Below, piece by piece: positions 24,970 through 33,742 of a stretch of DNA of 38,441 nucleotides. Position numbers and translations under genes: made by a program. Source of the DNA: an uncultured Selenomonadaceae bacterium (GTDB taxonomy: Bacteria > Bacillota > Negativicutes > Selenomonadales > Selenomonadaceae); the NCBI GenBank assembly GCA_905236285.1, contig CAJOPN010000019.1, positions 1 through 38,441 on the forward strand, in the 5' to 3' direction. The notes beneath the pieces are model-generated. The model was not told the origin of the DNA. It searched no databases and saw only the letters and a list, made by a program, of their open reading frames with translations. Position 1 is the stretch's first letter; the number at the start of each line of letters is the position of its first letter.

Positions 24970-25751
24970 GTGCAAAAATTTCAGTTTTGATTCTTGCCAA
25001 GAATGAAGAAAAATTTATCGGAGCTTGCATTGAATCCGTCAAAAATTTTGCCGATGAAATAATTGTTATTGATGACAACAGCACCGACGAAACTGCACAG
25101 ATTTCAAAATCGCTGGGAGCAAAAATTATTACTCATTCGTTAAACGGAGATTGGGGAAGTCAACAGACGTTTGCAATTCAACAGGCAACGCATGATTGGA
25201 TTTTTTTTATTGACGCGGATGAACGAACGACCGAAAAACTTTCAAATAAGATTAAAAAAATTCTTGATGAAGATGATCGGCGTTTTGCATATTTAACGGC
25301 GCGATTAAGTTATTTCTGGGGACAACCTCTGAAACACGGCGGCTGGTTTCCCGATTATGTCGTCAGAATTTTCCCGCGTCAAGGTTCTTACGTCACAGGT
25401 TTTGTTCATCCGAAAATTTGTCACGATTATATCGAAAAAAAATTGCCTGAAGACGAATATTTGATTCATTATCCCTATCGCGATTGGAATCATTATTTCA
25501 ATAAATTAAACTTTTATACGACTTTAGCCGCAAAAAAAATGAAAGAAAACGGAAAATCTGCAAATATTTTCGATATGATTTTGCATCCGATTTGGGCTTC
25601 ATTCAGAATGTATTTTTTGAAAGGCGGATTTTTGGACGGTCGAATCGGTTTCGTTCTTGCAAGTTTTCATTTTTTTTATACTATGGCTAAATATGTTAAA
25701 CTTTATTATCTCGACAAAGAAAATATTCATGTGACTGAAAATAAAAATTAA
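24966..25751 (+). CDS. GT2 glycosyltransferase, WaaE/KdtX-like (LPS core type)
   Basis: An inverting family 2 glycosyltransferase of 261 residues. Seen: the N-terminal ISVLILAKNEEKFIGACIES, EIIVIDDNSTDET, and the metal-binding DWIFFIDADER. The C-terminal part (HYPYRDWNHYFNKLNFYT and a hydrophobic FMIL...SFRMYFLKGGF segment) is that of WaaE/KdtX-type enzymes adding a sugar to the lipopolysaccharide inner core. ATG overlaps the cdsA stop (ATGA), so it is translationally coupled. Such an enzyme in an otherwise Firmicutes-type gene set is one reason to suspect a diderm Negativicutes host. The exact sugar is unknown. Confidence 0.88.
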   Translation: MSAKISVLILAKNEEKFIGACIESVKNFADEIIVIDDNSTDETAQISKSLGAKIITHSLNGDWGSQQTFAIQQATHDWIFFIDADERTTEKLSNKIKKILDEDDRRFAYLTARLSYFWGQPLKHGGWFPDYVVRIFPRQGSYVTGFVHPKICHDYIEKKLPEDEYLIHYPYRDWNHYFNKLNFYTTLAAKKMKENGKSANIFDMILHPIWASFRMYFLKGGFLDGRIGFVLASFHFFYTMAKYVKLYYLDKENIHVTENKN

Positions 25752-25764
25752 TGAGGTGATTGAG

Positions 25765-26247
25765 ATGAAACGAATTTTTATTTTGACGACATTTTTAATT
25801 TTTTTGATTGTTCCCAAAGTTTCGGCTGAAGTTTATGGTCAAGTACTCGTTACTTTAGATGAGCCTGACAGTTCAAATTTTGCTGAAGAAGTTTTGAGAC
25901 TTTGCAATATTGAACGCGCAAATTATGGAATTGCTCCGCTCGAACTTGATGAAAATTTAATTGAATGTGCAGATATAAGAGCCGAAGAAATAGTTGAAGA
26001 ATTTTCACACACAAGACCTGACGGTACGAGTTGTTTCAGCGTTTTGAAAGGAATTTCTTATTATACATGCGGCGAAAACATTGCGGCGGGACATTCAACT
26101 CCTGAAGAAACGGTTGATCAATGGATGAATTCGGCAGGTCACAGAGCAAATATTTTAAACGGCGAATTTACAAAACTCGGAGTCGGTTACTGTTACGATG
26201 AAAACGGAATGTATAAAAATTACTGGGTTCAATTATTTATCGGTTGA
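25765..26247 (+). CDS. Secreted CAP/SCP-domain protein, copy 1
   Basis: A signal peptide (MKRIFILTTFLIFLIVPKVSA) leads to a CAP domain of about 125 residues. The four hallmark sites are present: FSHTRPDG with its His, CGENIAAG with its Glu, QWMNSAGHRANIL with its His, and the terminal YWVQLF strand. ATG 25765 follows GAGGTGA; the upstream TTG 25756 overlaps that site. Bacterial CAP proteins of this size are exported and of poorly known function (cell-wall or spore-coat related in Bacillus). It is followed directly by a second copy. Confidence 0.9.
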   Translation: MKRIFILTTFLIFLIVPKVSAEVYGQVLVTLDEPDSSNFAEEVLRLCNIERANYGIAPLELDENLIECADIRAEEIVEEFSHTRPDGTSCFSVLKGISYYTCGENIAAGHSTPEETVDQWMNSAGHRANILNGEFTKLGVGYCYDENGMYKNYWVQLFIG

Positions 26248-26252
26248 CTGCC

Positions 26253-26786
26253 ATGAAAAATTTTTTTATTTCTTTTAAAAAACTCCAAATATTTTCGTCA
26301 GCCGCGATTTTTGCATTGATTTTGATTTTAAATTCGTCAACCGTTTTTTCTGAAACGCTGACATCATCAACGAAAACTGAAATTACAAGAGAAGAGGCAA
26401 TAGAAAGAATTGTTGAACTTGTAAATATCGAACGCAAAAAAGAAGGATTGAAACCGTTGAAACTTTCGCGCGAACTTTTGAGACCTGCAGCAATTCGTGC
26501 AAAGGAAATTACAAAATTATTTTCACATACCAGACCGAACGGTTTACCTTTCAATACGGCTTTTTACGGAATTGATTATGAAATGGCAGGAGAAAATATC
26601 GCGGCGGGACAAACAAGCTGCGAAATGGTTATGCAACAATGGATGGATTCGCCGGGACATCGTGCAAATATTTTAAATAAAAATTACGATCGAATCGGTA
26701 TCGGTTATCTTTACGACAAAAAAACCGCTTATAAACATTTTTGGGTTCAACATTTTACAAAATCGAAAAAAACTTCTCGACGTTAA
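26253..26786 (+). CDS. Secreted CAP/SCP-domain protein, copy 2
   Basis: A paralogue of the preceding gene. An N-terminal hydrophobic export signal (about 1-33, ending in STVFS) and a short Thr/Ser linker precede a CAP domain with FSHTRPNG, AGENIAAG, QQWMDSPGHRANIL and FWVQHF. The tail is basic (KSKKTSRR). ATG 26253 lies 6 bases after the copy-1 stop, without a strong ribosome site, so translation may depend on coupling. The two copies clearly came from a tandem duplication but have diverged in sequence outside the core motifs, and copy 1 has two Cys (TSC and YYTC) that copy 2 lacks at these places. Confidence 0.88.
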   Translation: MKNFFISFKKLQIFSSAAIFALILILNSSTVFSETLTSSTKTEITREEAIERIVELVNIERKKEGLKPLKLSRELLRPAAIRAKEITKLFSHTRPNGLPFNTAFYGIDYEMAGENIAAGQTSCEMVMQQWMDSPGHRANILNKNYDRIGIGYLYDKKTAYKHFWVQHFTKSKKTSRR

Positions 26787-26808
26787 AAAAATTTTCGAGG
26801 TGAAAACT

Positions 26809-28269
26809 TTGAATAAACGATTGGTATCGGCATTGCTCGGCTATTTAACTTTATTTTGCGGCGCGGCAATGATACCACCGTTAATATTTGCGGCAGCAGC
26901 GAAAGAAATCGGCGGAGTCTGGGCTTTCCTGCTGTCAATGTTTTTGTGTCTCGCGGCAACTTTTGAACTTGAAAGATTCGGCGGAGTTAAAGGCAAAGAC
27001 AATCTCGGAGTGCGTGAAGGAATTGCAATAACCGTTATCGGCTGGATTTTAATTTCAATTCTCGGAATGATTCCGTATTTTGCAAGCGGTTATTTAAATT
27101 TGCTTGACAGTTTTGTTGAATCGGTTTCGGGATTCAGCGGAACAGGCGCAACTGTTTTTGAAGATGTTGAAATTTTGCCGCGAAGTATTTTAATTTGGAG
27201 AAGTCTTTCAAATTGGGTCGGCGGTCTCGGAATAATTGTAATTTTTATGGCAATTCTTCCGCAATTCGGTCGCGGCGCAATGTATGTTATAAGAGCGGAA
27301 AGCACAGGACCGACCAAAGAAAGACAAATGCCACGAATCAGAGACAATGCAAAGGCACTTTTTTTAATTTATGTCGCATTGACCGTTTTATGTTCTGCGA
27401 CTTATTTTTTATGCGGACTTGATTTGTTCGCGGCAATCAATCATGCAATGACTACGATAGCTACGGGAGGATTTGGAATTTTTAACGGAACGGTTGACGA
27501 TTACGGAAACGGCTGGCTTGAACTTGCAATGACATTTTTCATGCTCGTTTCAAGCGGAAGTTTTGCCATGTATGTTGTTGCATTTCGTCGCGGTGCTCAC
27601 ATAATTTTAAAAAATACCGAATTTGTGACTTATCTTTGGATCGTTTTAGTCGCTGCCTCAGTCGTCACGATTGATTTATTTGTCGAAACAGATATGAATT
27701 TTTTCACGGCTTTCAGATATGCAGGTTTTCATGTGGCATCGCTTTCATCTACGACAGGTTTTGTTGCGACTGATTTTGATACTTGGCCTCCTCTTTCCAA
27801 AGGTTTTTTGATGATGACAATGTTTCTCGGAGGCTGTGCAGGTTCGACGGCAGGAGGTTTGAAAGTTGCAAGAATAGTTTTGCTTTTTAAAATGCTTAAT
27901 GTAATCGTGCAACAAAAAATTCACCCGCAAAGTTTAACTCAGGTGAAAATGAACGGTCAACTTGTTGATGATGAAATTGTTTTCGGTGCAGCGAGATTTT
28001 TTTTCGCAATCGTCGTTATGGATATTTTGTTTGCATTCGTTATGATGATTGACGGAATTGATCTCATCAACAGCGTGAGTGTAAGTGTATCGACAATGGC
28101 AAGCGTGGGACCCGGATTTGGAATTGAAGGAGCTACCAGCGGTTATTCATTATTGCCCAGTCTTTCAAAAATTTTTGCCTGTATGTTCATGTTTTTGTCT
28201 CGTCTTGAAGTTTTTGTTGTCCTTGCTCTGATTTCTCCTTCATTCTGGCATAAATCAAAAAATTGGTAA
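26809..28269 (+). CDS. TrkH-type potassium uptake membrane subunit
   Basis: A K+-translocating channel-like subunit of about 486 residues, with four membrane-pore-membrane repeats. The four filter loops are visible: SGFSGTGATV, TTIATGGFGIF, SSTTGFVATD and ASVGPGFG. A further WVGGLGIIVIFMAILP and GGCAGSTAGGLKV are typical. TTG 26809 follows GAGGTG by six bases; GTG 26800 overlaps that site. No trkA gene, which encodes the gating partner, is in the window. It closes the plus-strand run and is convergent with yifB with a single base between the stop codons. Confidence 0.93.
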   Translation: MNKRLVSALLGYLTLFCGAAMIPPLIFAAAAKEIGGVWAFLLSMFLCLAATFELERFGGVKGKDNLGVREGIAITVIGWILISILGMIPYFASGYLNLLDSFVESVSGFSGTGATVFEDVEILPRSILIWRSLSNWVGGLGIIVIFMAILPQFGRGAMYVIRAESTGPTKERQMPRIRDNAKALFLIYVALTVLCSATYFLCGLDLFAAINHAMTTIATGGFGIFNGTVDDYGNGWLELAMTFFMLVSSGSFAMYVVAFRRGAHIILKNTEFVTYLWIVLVAASVVTIDLFVETDMNFFTAFRYAGFHVASLSSTTGFVATDFDTWPPLSKGFLMMTMFLGGCAGSTAGGLKVARIVLLFKMLNVIVQQKIHPQSLTQVKMNGQLVDDEIVFGAARFFFAIVVMDILFAFVMMIDGIDLINSVSVSVSTMASVGPGFGIEGATSGYSLLPSLSKIFACMFMFLSRLEVFVVLALISPSFWHKSKNW

Positions 28270-28270
28270 A

Positions 28271-29797
28271 TCACGAATCAAAATCAATGTCGTTTCGCAA
28301 TTTGATTGCCTCTCCTATGTGAACATTGTCAATTACTTTACTGCCTTCAAGATCGGCTATAGTCCTGCCGACTTTTTTTATTCTGTCAAACGATCTTGCA
28401 GACAAATTTTTTCTTTTATAAACCATTTCCAATAATTCCGACGCTCTTTCAGTCATCAAACAAAATTTTTCAATCAATGCATGATTCATCTGTGCGTTGC
28501 AAAATAATTTATATTGCTTGAGTCTTTCAATTTGAATTTCTCTCGCTGCAGTTACTCTCTGACGAATTGTCGCCGATGATTCACTCTTTCGTTTAGATGT
28601 CAAATCTTTGTATTCAACTTTCGGCACACGAATGTGAATATCAATTCTGTCGAGCAGCGGTCCGGAAATTTTTCTTGTGTAACGTTTAATTTCGTTCGGA
28701 GTACAGCGGCAAGGATGATCGGGATCTCCGTACCAGCCGCACGGACACGGATTCATTGAACAAATTAAAATTATGCTTGAAGGAAATGTAATTGTTGCAC
28801 TCACACGTGAAATTGTAACTTTTCTTTCTTCGAGAGGTTCACGCAATGCCTCTAAAGTTTCCTTGCTGAATTCAGGAAATTCGTCCAAAAATAAAACGCC
28901 GTGATGTGCAAGCGTAACTTGTCCGGCTCTCGGAATTGTTCCGCCGCCTATCATTGCTGAAGTTGATGCGTCATGATTAGGACTTTGAAACGGACGTTTT
29001 TTCATCAAGCCGCCGTTTGCTCCCAATTTTCCTTCGACGCTGTAAATTTTTGTTACTTCCAATGCCTCTTCTTTAGTCAATTCAGGCAATATTGAACTCA
29101 TTCTTTTTGCAAGCATTGTTTTTCCGGATCCTGGTACTCCGACCATCAAAACATTGTGACCGCCTGCCGCTGCTATTTCGAGCGCACGTTTCGCCATGAA
29201 TTGTCCTTGCACGTCAGAAAAATCATCTTGAAATTCTGCAATTTCTTCAACTTCATAATATTTTTTTGTTTCAGGCGACATTTCTTTGTAACCTTGAAGA
29301 TATTGAACCAAATTTGAAAGATTAACCGGCGCGAAAACTTCTATTCCGTCAACCAATAATGCCTCATTTGCATTTTCTTTTGAGACGAAAATTTTTTTGA
29401 AACCTTTTTCGCGAGCGGTAACGACCATCGGCAATACTCCGCTGACTGATCTTAAATTGCCTTCGAGCGACAATTCAGCCGTGAAAAAACATTTTTCAAT
29501 CTTTTCTGAAGAAATTGTTCCTTGTGCCGCGAGTAATCCTATTGCAATCGGAAGATCAAGACCCGGCGAATCTTTTTTTAAATCTGCGGGTGCTAAATTT
29601 ATTGTAATTTTTTCAGCCCTGAGCAACAAATTTGAATTTCTTATTGCCGTTCTTACTCTTTCTTTCGATTCTTTTACTGCTGTATTTGGCAGACCGACTA
29701 TGTCGAATGAAGGCATTCCGTTACTGCTGTCAACTTCTACATTTATAATTTGTCCGTCTACTCCAAGCGTCGTTGCTCCAAAAGTTTTAGCAAACAA
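28271..29797 (-). CDS. YifB/ComM family Mg chelatase-like AAA ATPase
   Basis: A 508-residue ATPase. Domains: an N-terminal ChlI/Lon-like fold (MFAKTFGATTLGVDG, FDIVGLPNTAVKESKERV, and INLAPADLKKDSPGLDLPIA), an AAA+ Mg-chelatase module with Walker A GVPGSGKT (about 220-227), Walker B GVLFLDEFPEF, and a Cys-rich SMNPCPCGWYGD stretch, then a C-terminal helical part (NLSARSFDRIKKVGRTIADL). In competent bacteria ComM helps DNA branch migration during transformation; in others the role is unclear. TTG 29797 is assumed, with a weak upstream site. It follows trpD after 24 bases. Confidence 0.92.
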   Translation of the reverse strand: MFAKTFGATTLGVDGQIINVEVDSSNGMPSFDIVGLPNTAVKESKERVRTAIRNSNLLLRAEKITINLAPADLKKDSPGLDLPIAIGLLAAQGTISSEKIEKCFFTAELSLEGNLRSVSGVLPMVVTAREKGFKKIFVSKENANEALLVDGIEVFAPVNLSNLVQYLQGYKEMSPETKKYYEVEEIAEFQDDFSDVQGQFMAKRALEIAAAGGHNVLMVGVPGSGKTMLAKRMSSILPELTKEEALEVTKIYSVEGKLGANGGLMKKRPFQSPNHDASTSAMIGGGTIPRAGQVTLAHHGVLFLDEFPEFSKETLEALREPLEERKVTISRVSATITFPSSIILICSMNPCPCGWYGDPDHPCRCTPNEIKRYTRKISGPLLDRIDIHIRVPKVEYKDLTSKRKSESSATIRQRVTAAREIQIERLKQYKLFCNAQMNHALIEKFCLMTERASELLEMVYKRKNLSARSFDRIKKVGRTIADLEGSKVIDNVHIGEAIKLRNDIDFDS

Positions 29798-29821
29798 AAA
29801 TTATCATCTCAATTCTTTAAT

Positions 29822-30847
29822 TCAATTCGCATTGCTCATCTCAATAAATTCATTTAATTTTTGCATCGCCAAGCCGGAAGAAATCATATTTCGCGCAACT
29901 TCAAGAGCATCTTTCAATGAATCTGCCTCGCCTCCGATATAAATTCCCGCCGCCGCATTCAATAATACTATATCTGTCTTAGGTCCCGGCGTTCCGCTTA
30001 AAATATATTTTGTAATTTTTGCATTTTCTTCGGGAGTTCCTCCGACAATTTCAGATTTGTTTGCAAGATTAAATCCGTATTCTTCGGGATTGATTACATA
30101 TCTTTGATAAGTTCCGTCCTTGAGTTCGCAAACGGAAGTCGGTGCACTTATTGAAATTTCATCAAGGCAATCTTGTCCATAAATTACCATTCCGCGTTTT
30201 ACTCCGAGATTCGTCAAAACTTTCGCCAAAAGTTCAAGAAGATATTCATCATACACGCCTAAAATATAAAGTTGCGGTTTAGCAGGATTTGTAAGCGGTC
30301 CGAGAATATTAAAAACGGTTCTTATTCCGAGCTCTTTTCTGATTGAGCCGACATATTTCATTGACGTGTGATATTTTTGTGCAAAGAAAAAACAAATTCC
30401 GATTTTTTTTAGGAGGTCGACACATTTTTCAGGCTCAAGATTAATATTTATTCCGAGTGCCTCAAGACAATCCGCTGCTCCCGATTTCGATGATGCCGCT
30501 CGATTTCCATGTTTTGCAACTTTTATTCCCGCCGCCGAAATTATAAATGATGCCGTCGTCGAAACATTTATTGAGCCCGAATGATCTCCTCCCGTTCCGA
30601 CTATTTCCAAAATATCGCCGACCTCCTGCGTATCAACTTTGATTGCATGTTCTCTCATTGCCGCCGCCGAACCTGTTATTTCTTCTATCGTCTCAGCTTT
30701 TGCACTCTTCGTTGAAAGTGCCGCAAGATACGCCGCATTTTGAACTGCCGAACTTTCTCCATTCATTATTTCGTTCATTACGGTATATGCCTCATCGTAA
30801 CTTAAATCTTCTTTTGCAACTATTTTTTTTATCGCCTCTGCGATCAT
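29822..30847 (-). CDS. trpD: Anthranilate phosphoribosyltransferase
   Basis: The second step of tryptophan synthesis, joining anthranilate with PRPP. Seen: [17 protein letters not shown] (PRPP site, about 82-98), [36 protein letters not shown], and the late GLKRG-like [22 protein letters not shown] 30847 has GAGGTG six bases upstream; GTG 30856 overlaps that site. About 341 residues, standard. It is not with other trp genes: it follows dhaK-dhaM on the minus strand, while trpB-trpA lie about 3 kb away on the plus strand. The Cys and Ala in [13 protein letters not shown] are minor changes from the common pattern. Confidence 0.95.
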   Translation of the reverse strand: MIAEAIKKIVAKEDLSYDEAYTVMNEIMNGESSAVQNAAYLAALSTKSAKAETIEEITGSAAAMREHAIKVDTQEVGDILEIVGTGGDHSGSINVSTTASFIISAAGIKVAKHGNRAASSKSGAADCLEALGININLEPEKCVDLLKKIGICFFFAQKYHTSMKYVGSIRKELGIRTVFNILGPLTNPAKPQLYILGVYDEYLLELLAKVLTNLGVKRGMVIYGQDCLDEISISAPTSVCELKDGTYQRYVINPEEYGFNLANKSEIVGGTPEENAKITKYILSGTPGPKTDIVLLNAAAGIYIGGEADSLKDALEVARNMISSGLAMQKLNEFIEMSNAN

Positions 30848-30869
30848 ACATTTCACCTCAAAAAATTTT

Positions 30870-31253
30870 TTACATAATTTTTTTTATTGTAGCCGCCTCG
30901 CTCGCACGCTGTTCGATTTGTTCCAATGTTGCTCCTTGATTCGATTCTATTGCCGCAACTACTGCTCCTTCAACGAGCGGACAATCTACCAATTTCATTT
31001 TTGGTTTATCGAACATTTCCATCGCCATTTCTGCTGTCATTACTGCGCTGCCTATGTCCATCAAAATTGCAACTCCGTCGTCTGAATAAACTTGCGTCAT
31101 TGCTCCGAGAATTTTTTTGCAACTCGTTCCCGTTGAATTGTCTTCAAGTCCTCCTGCCGCCGCTATCGGAACATTCGGGGCCATCATTTTCGCCAATTCA
31201 ACGACACCTTCAGCCAATCTGCAACTGTGTGATGCTACCACTATTCCTACCAT
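30870..31253 (-). CDS. dhaM: DhaM, phosphotransfer subunit of PEP-dependent dihydroxyacetone kinase
   Basis: A single-domain EIIA-mannose-like phosphocarrier of 127 residues. The active His is at residue 9 ([15 protein letters not shown]), as in E. coli Dha[11 protein letters not shown] and [17 protein letters not shown] are family motifs. It lacks the HPr- and EI-like domains of the E. coli protein, as is usual in Firmicutes. It passes phosphate from HPr to ADP bound on DhaL. ATG 31253 follows GGAGTGA. It follows dhaK after 13 bases; the dhaL gene normally found between them is absent. Confidence 0.9.
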   Translation of the reverse strand: MVGIVVASHSCRLAEGVVELAKMMAPNVPIAAAGGLEDNSTGTSCKKILGAMTQVYSDDGVAILMDIGSAVMTAEMAMEMFDKPKMKLVDCPLVEGAVVAAIESNQGATLEQIEQRASEAATIKKIM

Positions 31254-31266
31254 TTCCGCTCACTCC

Positions 31267-32250
31267 TTATTTTTTAAGTGCGAAAGTGTCTGCTGCTGCA
31301 TCATAATATTTTTTTAATTCTTCGTCCAACTTCAAAAGTGTTATTGAAAAGCCGGACATTTCTATTGATGTCATATAATTGCCGATCATCGTATCATAAA
31401 TTTTTATTTCATTTTTTTCGAGATATTTTTGAACGAAATTATTTACAATCAAAAGTTCCATTAACGGAGTTGCTCCCATTCCGTTTATCATTACCGCAAC
31501 TTCTTGATTTTTATAATTTAAATCGTTCAAAATTTCGTCGAGAATTTTTTTTGTAATTTCGTCGGCATTCAAAATTTTTTCGCGTTTTATTCCTGCCTCT
31601 CCGTGAATTCCTATTCCGATTTCCATTTCATCTTCCGAAAGCTCAAAACTTGCAACGCCGCTCGCAGGAATTGTGCAAGGTGAAATTGCCATTCCCATTG
31701 AGCGAACATTTTCGATTGTACGTTGAGCAATTTCTTTGACTGATTTTAAATCTGCACCCGTCTCGGCAAGTGCACCTGCTATTTTATGAACAAAAATTGT
31801 TCCTGCTACTCCGCGTCGTCCTATTTCCGAATTTTGAGTTGCAACGTCATCCGCAACAATTACATATTCAACATTTATTCCTTCATCTTTCGCCATGTCA
31901 ATCGCAGTTTCAAATGTCATTACATCGCCGCTGTAATTTTTCACTATGCACAGCACGCCTTTTTTATTTTTGACTTCTTCAATCGCTTTGAACACGGGAA
32001 GAGCTGCCGGAGAAGTGAAAATTGAACCTGCAACTGCACAATCAAGCATTCCGAAACCGACGTAACCGAAATGTGCAGGCTCATGTCCGCTTCCGCCGCC
32101 GCTTATCAATGCAACTTTATTCGGATTTAAATTTTTTCTCAGTATCACGTTTAAATTTCCGAGTCTCTTAACTTTCTCTTTTTGCGCCGCAACAAATCCT
32201 TCAATCATTTCATTTTCAACATCAGCGGGATTATTAATGATTTTCTTCAT
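31267..32250 (-). CDS. dhaK: DhaK, dihydroxyacetone kinase substrate-binding subunit
   Basis: The subunit that holds dihydroxyacetone as a covalent hemiaminal. The catalytic and binding residues fall at nearly the E. coli positions: His56 in GGGSGHEPAH, Asp109 in KNYSGDVMTF, and the covalent His at 216 in IGIGIHGEAG. The length of 327 residues and the start MKKIINNPADV agree with the family; the GTG at 32271 overlaps the ribosome site and is rejected. It heads a run dhaK-dhaM-trpD-yifB. The true activity needs DhaL, which this window does not contain. Confidence 0.92.
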   Translation of the reverse strand: MKKIINNPADVENEMIEGFVAAQKEKVKRLGNLNVILRKNLNPNKVALISGGGSGHEPAHFGYVGFGMLDCAVAGSIFTSPAALPVFKAIEEVKNKKGVLCIVKNYSGDVMTFETAIDMAKDEGINVEYVIVADDVATQNSEIGRRGVAGTIFVHKIAGALAETGADLKSVKEIAQRTIENVRSMGMAISPCTIPASGVASFELSEDEMEIGIGIHGEAGIKREKILNADEITKKILDEILNDLNYKNQEVAVMINGMGATPLMELLIVNNFVQKYLEKNEIKIYDTMIGNYMTSIEMSGFSITLLKLDEELKKYYDAAADTFALKK

Positions 32251-32362
32251 TAAAAATTTCGACCTCCACACTTTCGCATTTATTTTTATTTTGAAAAAAA
32301 TTATTCGCGCTTAAAAAAAAATTTCCTGCAATCGTTATCAATATTTGAATTGTGAATTTTAC

Positions 32363-32391
32363 TTGTAATTTTTTTGAGTTAATGATAAAAT
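32363..32391 (+). promoter_or_regulatory. Promoter of murF-trpBA
   Basis: TTGTAA (32363-32368), 17-base spacer, TAAAAT (32386-32391), about 45 bases before the murF ATG. It lies in the 185-base region shared with the divergent dhaK gene; no terminator or riboswitch is apparent there, only A/T tracts. Confidence 0.5.
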
Positions 32392-32435
32392 TTGAAAAAA
32401 TTTTTTAAAAAATTTGTCGGAGGTTTTTTAATAAG

Positions 32436-33728
32436 ATGCCTAAATTTATTTTTGAAGATATAATCACGGACAGCAGAAAAATTTCAAAAGGTTCAATGTT
32501 CATAGCAATCAAAGGAGAAAAATTCAACGGCGAAGATTTTGCGATTGAGGCGATTGAAAAAGGAGCGGCAGGAGTAATCGTCAATGAAAATTGTCTCGAA
32601 GAAAAATTGCCGAAGACCGGATTAATTTTAAAAGTTGCCGATACTCTCGCGACGTATCAAAATTTTGCACGTGCCTGGCGAGAAAATTTTAAAATACCGC
32701 TTGTCGCAATTACCGGATCGAACGGAAAGACGACAACGAAAGATTTAACGGCGGCAGCACTCGGAGGATTGGGAGAAATTCAAAAAACTTCAGGAAATTT
32801 CAACAACGAAATGGGAGTGCCGATAACACTTTTGGGAATCAATGAAAATCATAAAGCAGCAGTAGTTGAAATCGGAATGAGAGGACTCGGACAAATCGAA
32901 TCGCTTTCAAAAATTGTCAAGCCGAATATCGGAATTGTTACGAATGTCGGTGAAACTCATATTGAATTGCTCGGTTCGATTGAAAATATTGCAAAGGCAA
33001 AAAGTGAACTCGTTGAAGCAATTCACGAAGGCGGAATCGTAATTTTAAACGCCGATGATTCAAATGTCATTAAAATGAAATCGAAGGTCAAAAGCGGAGT
33101 AAAAATAATTACATTTGGAATTGATAACGACGCTGACATTAAAGCTGAAAAAATTACAAGCGATTCGGCGACGACAAAATTTTTCGTAAACGATTTTGAA
33201 TTTGAGATTCCGATGCTCGGTCGGCATAATGTTCTGAATGCACTTGCCGCGATTTGTGCAGGTATCGCCGTGAATTTGACATTTGAAAAAATAAGAGACG
33301 GTTTAAAAAATCTCAATAAAACAAAAATGCGATTTGAAATTGAAGAAAGAAACGGCTTAAAAATTATAAATGATGCTTACAATGCAAGTCCGGCATCAAT
33401 GAGAGCGGCACTTCAAACGACTGCACAGATTGCCGAAGGAAGAAAGATTGCGGTATTGGGCGACATGCTCGAACTCGGCGAAATTTCCGAAAAGGCACAT
33501 CGTCAAGTCGGTGAAGAAGTTTTCAAGAATAATTTTGATATTTTGATAACTTACGGACAACTTGGAAAATTTATTGCGGAAGGAGCAGTCGGAGTCAAAA
33601 AAATTTTTACTTCAGATACACATGAAGAAGCGGCAAATTATTTGAAAAAAATTTTACAATCGGGAGATACAATTTTATTCAAAGGATCAAGAGGAATGCA
33701 AATGGAAAAAATAATAAATTTGATTTGA
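32436..33728 (+). CDS. murF: UDP-MurNAc-tripeptide--D-Ala-D-Ala ligase
   Basis: The last cytoplasmic Mur ligase, adding D-Ala-D-Ala to the peptidoglycan precursor. Seen: ITDSRKISKGSMFIAIKGEKFNG-like N-terminal domain (from about residue 10), the ATP loop GSNGKTTTKD (93-102), GNFNNEMGVPITLL, EIGMRGLGQI, TNVGETHIE, and YNASPASMRAAL. The 430 residues are about 20 fewer than usual: the opening helix-strand of the N-terminal domain seems to be missing. It is away from the usual mur/dcw cluster, at the head of a short run with trpB and trpA (14-base gap). ATG 32436 has CGGAGG upstream. Confidence 0.93.
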   Translation: MPKFIFEDIITDSRKISKGSMFIAIKGEKFNGEDFAIEAIEKGAAGVIVNENCLEEKLPKTGLILKVADTLATYQNFARAWRENFKIPLVAITGSNGKTTTKDLTAAALGGLGEIQKTSGNFNNEMGVPITLLGINENHKAAVVEIGMRGLGQIESLSKIVKPNIGIVTNVGETHIELLGSIENIAKAKSELVEAIHEGGIVILNADDSNVIKMKSKVKSGVKIITFGIDNDADIKAEKITSDSATTKFFVNDFEFEIPMLGRHNVLNALAAICAGIAVNLTFEKIRDGLKNLNKTKMRFEIEERNGLKIINDAYNASPASMRAALQTTAQIAEGRKIAVLGDMLELGEISEKAHRQVGEEVFKNNFDILITYGQLGKFIAEGAVGVKKIFTSDTHEEAANYLKKILQSGDTILFKGSRGMQMEKIINLI

Positions 33729-33742
33729 GGAGGTAATTATTT

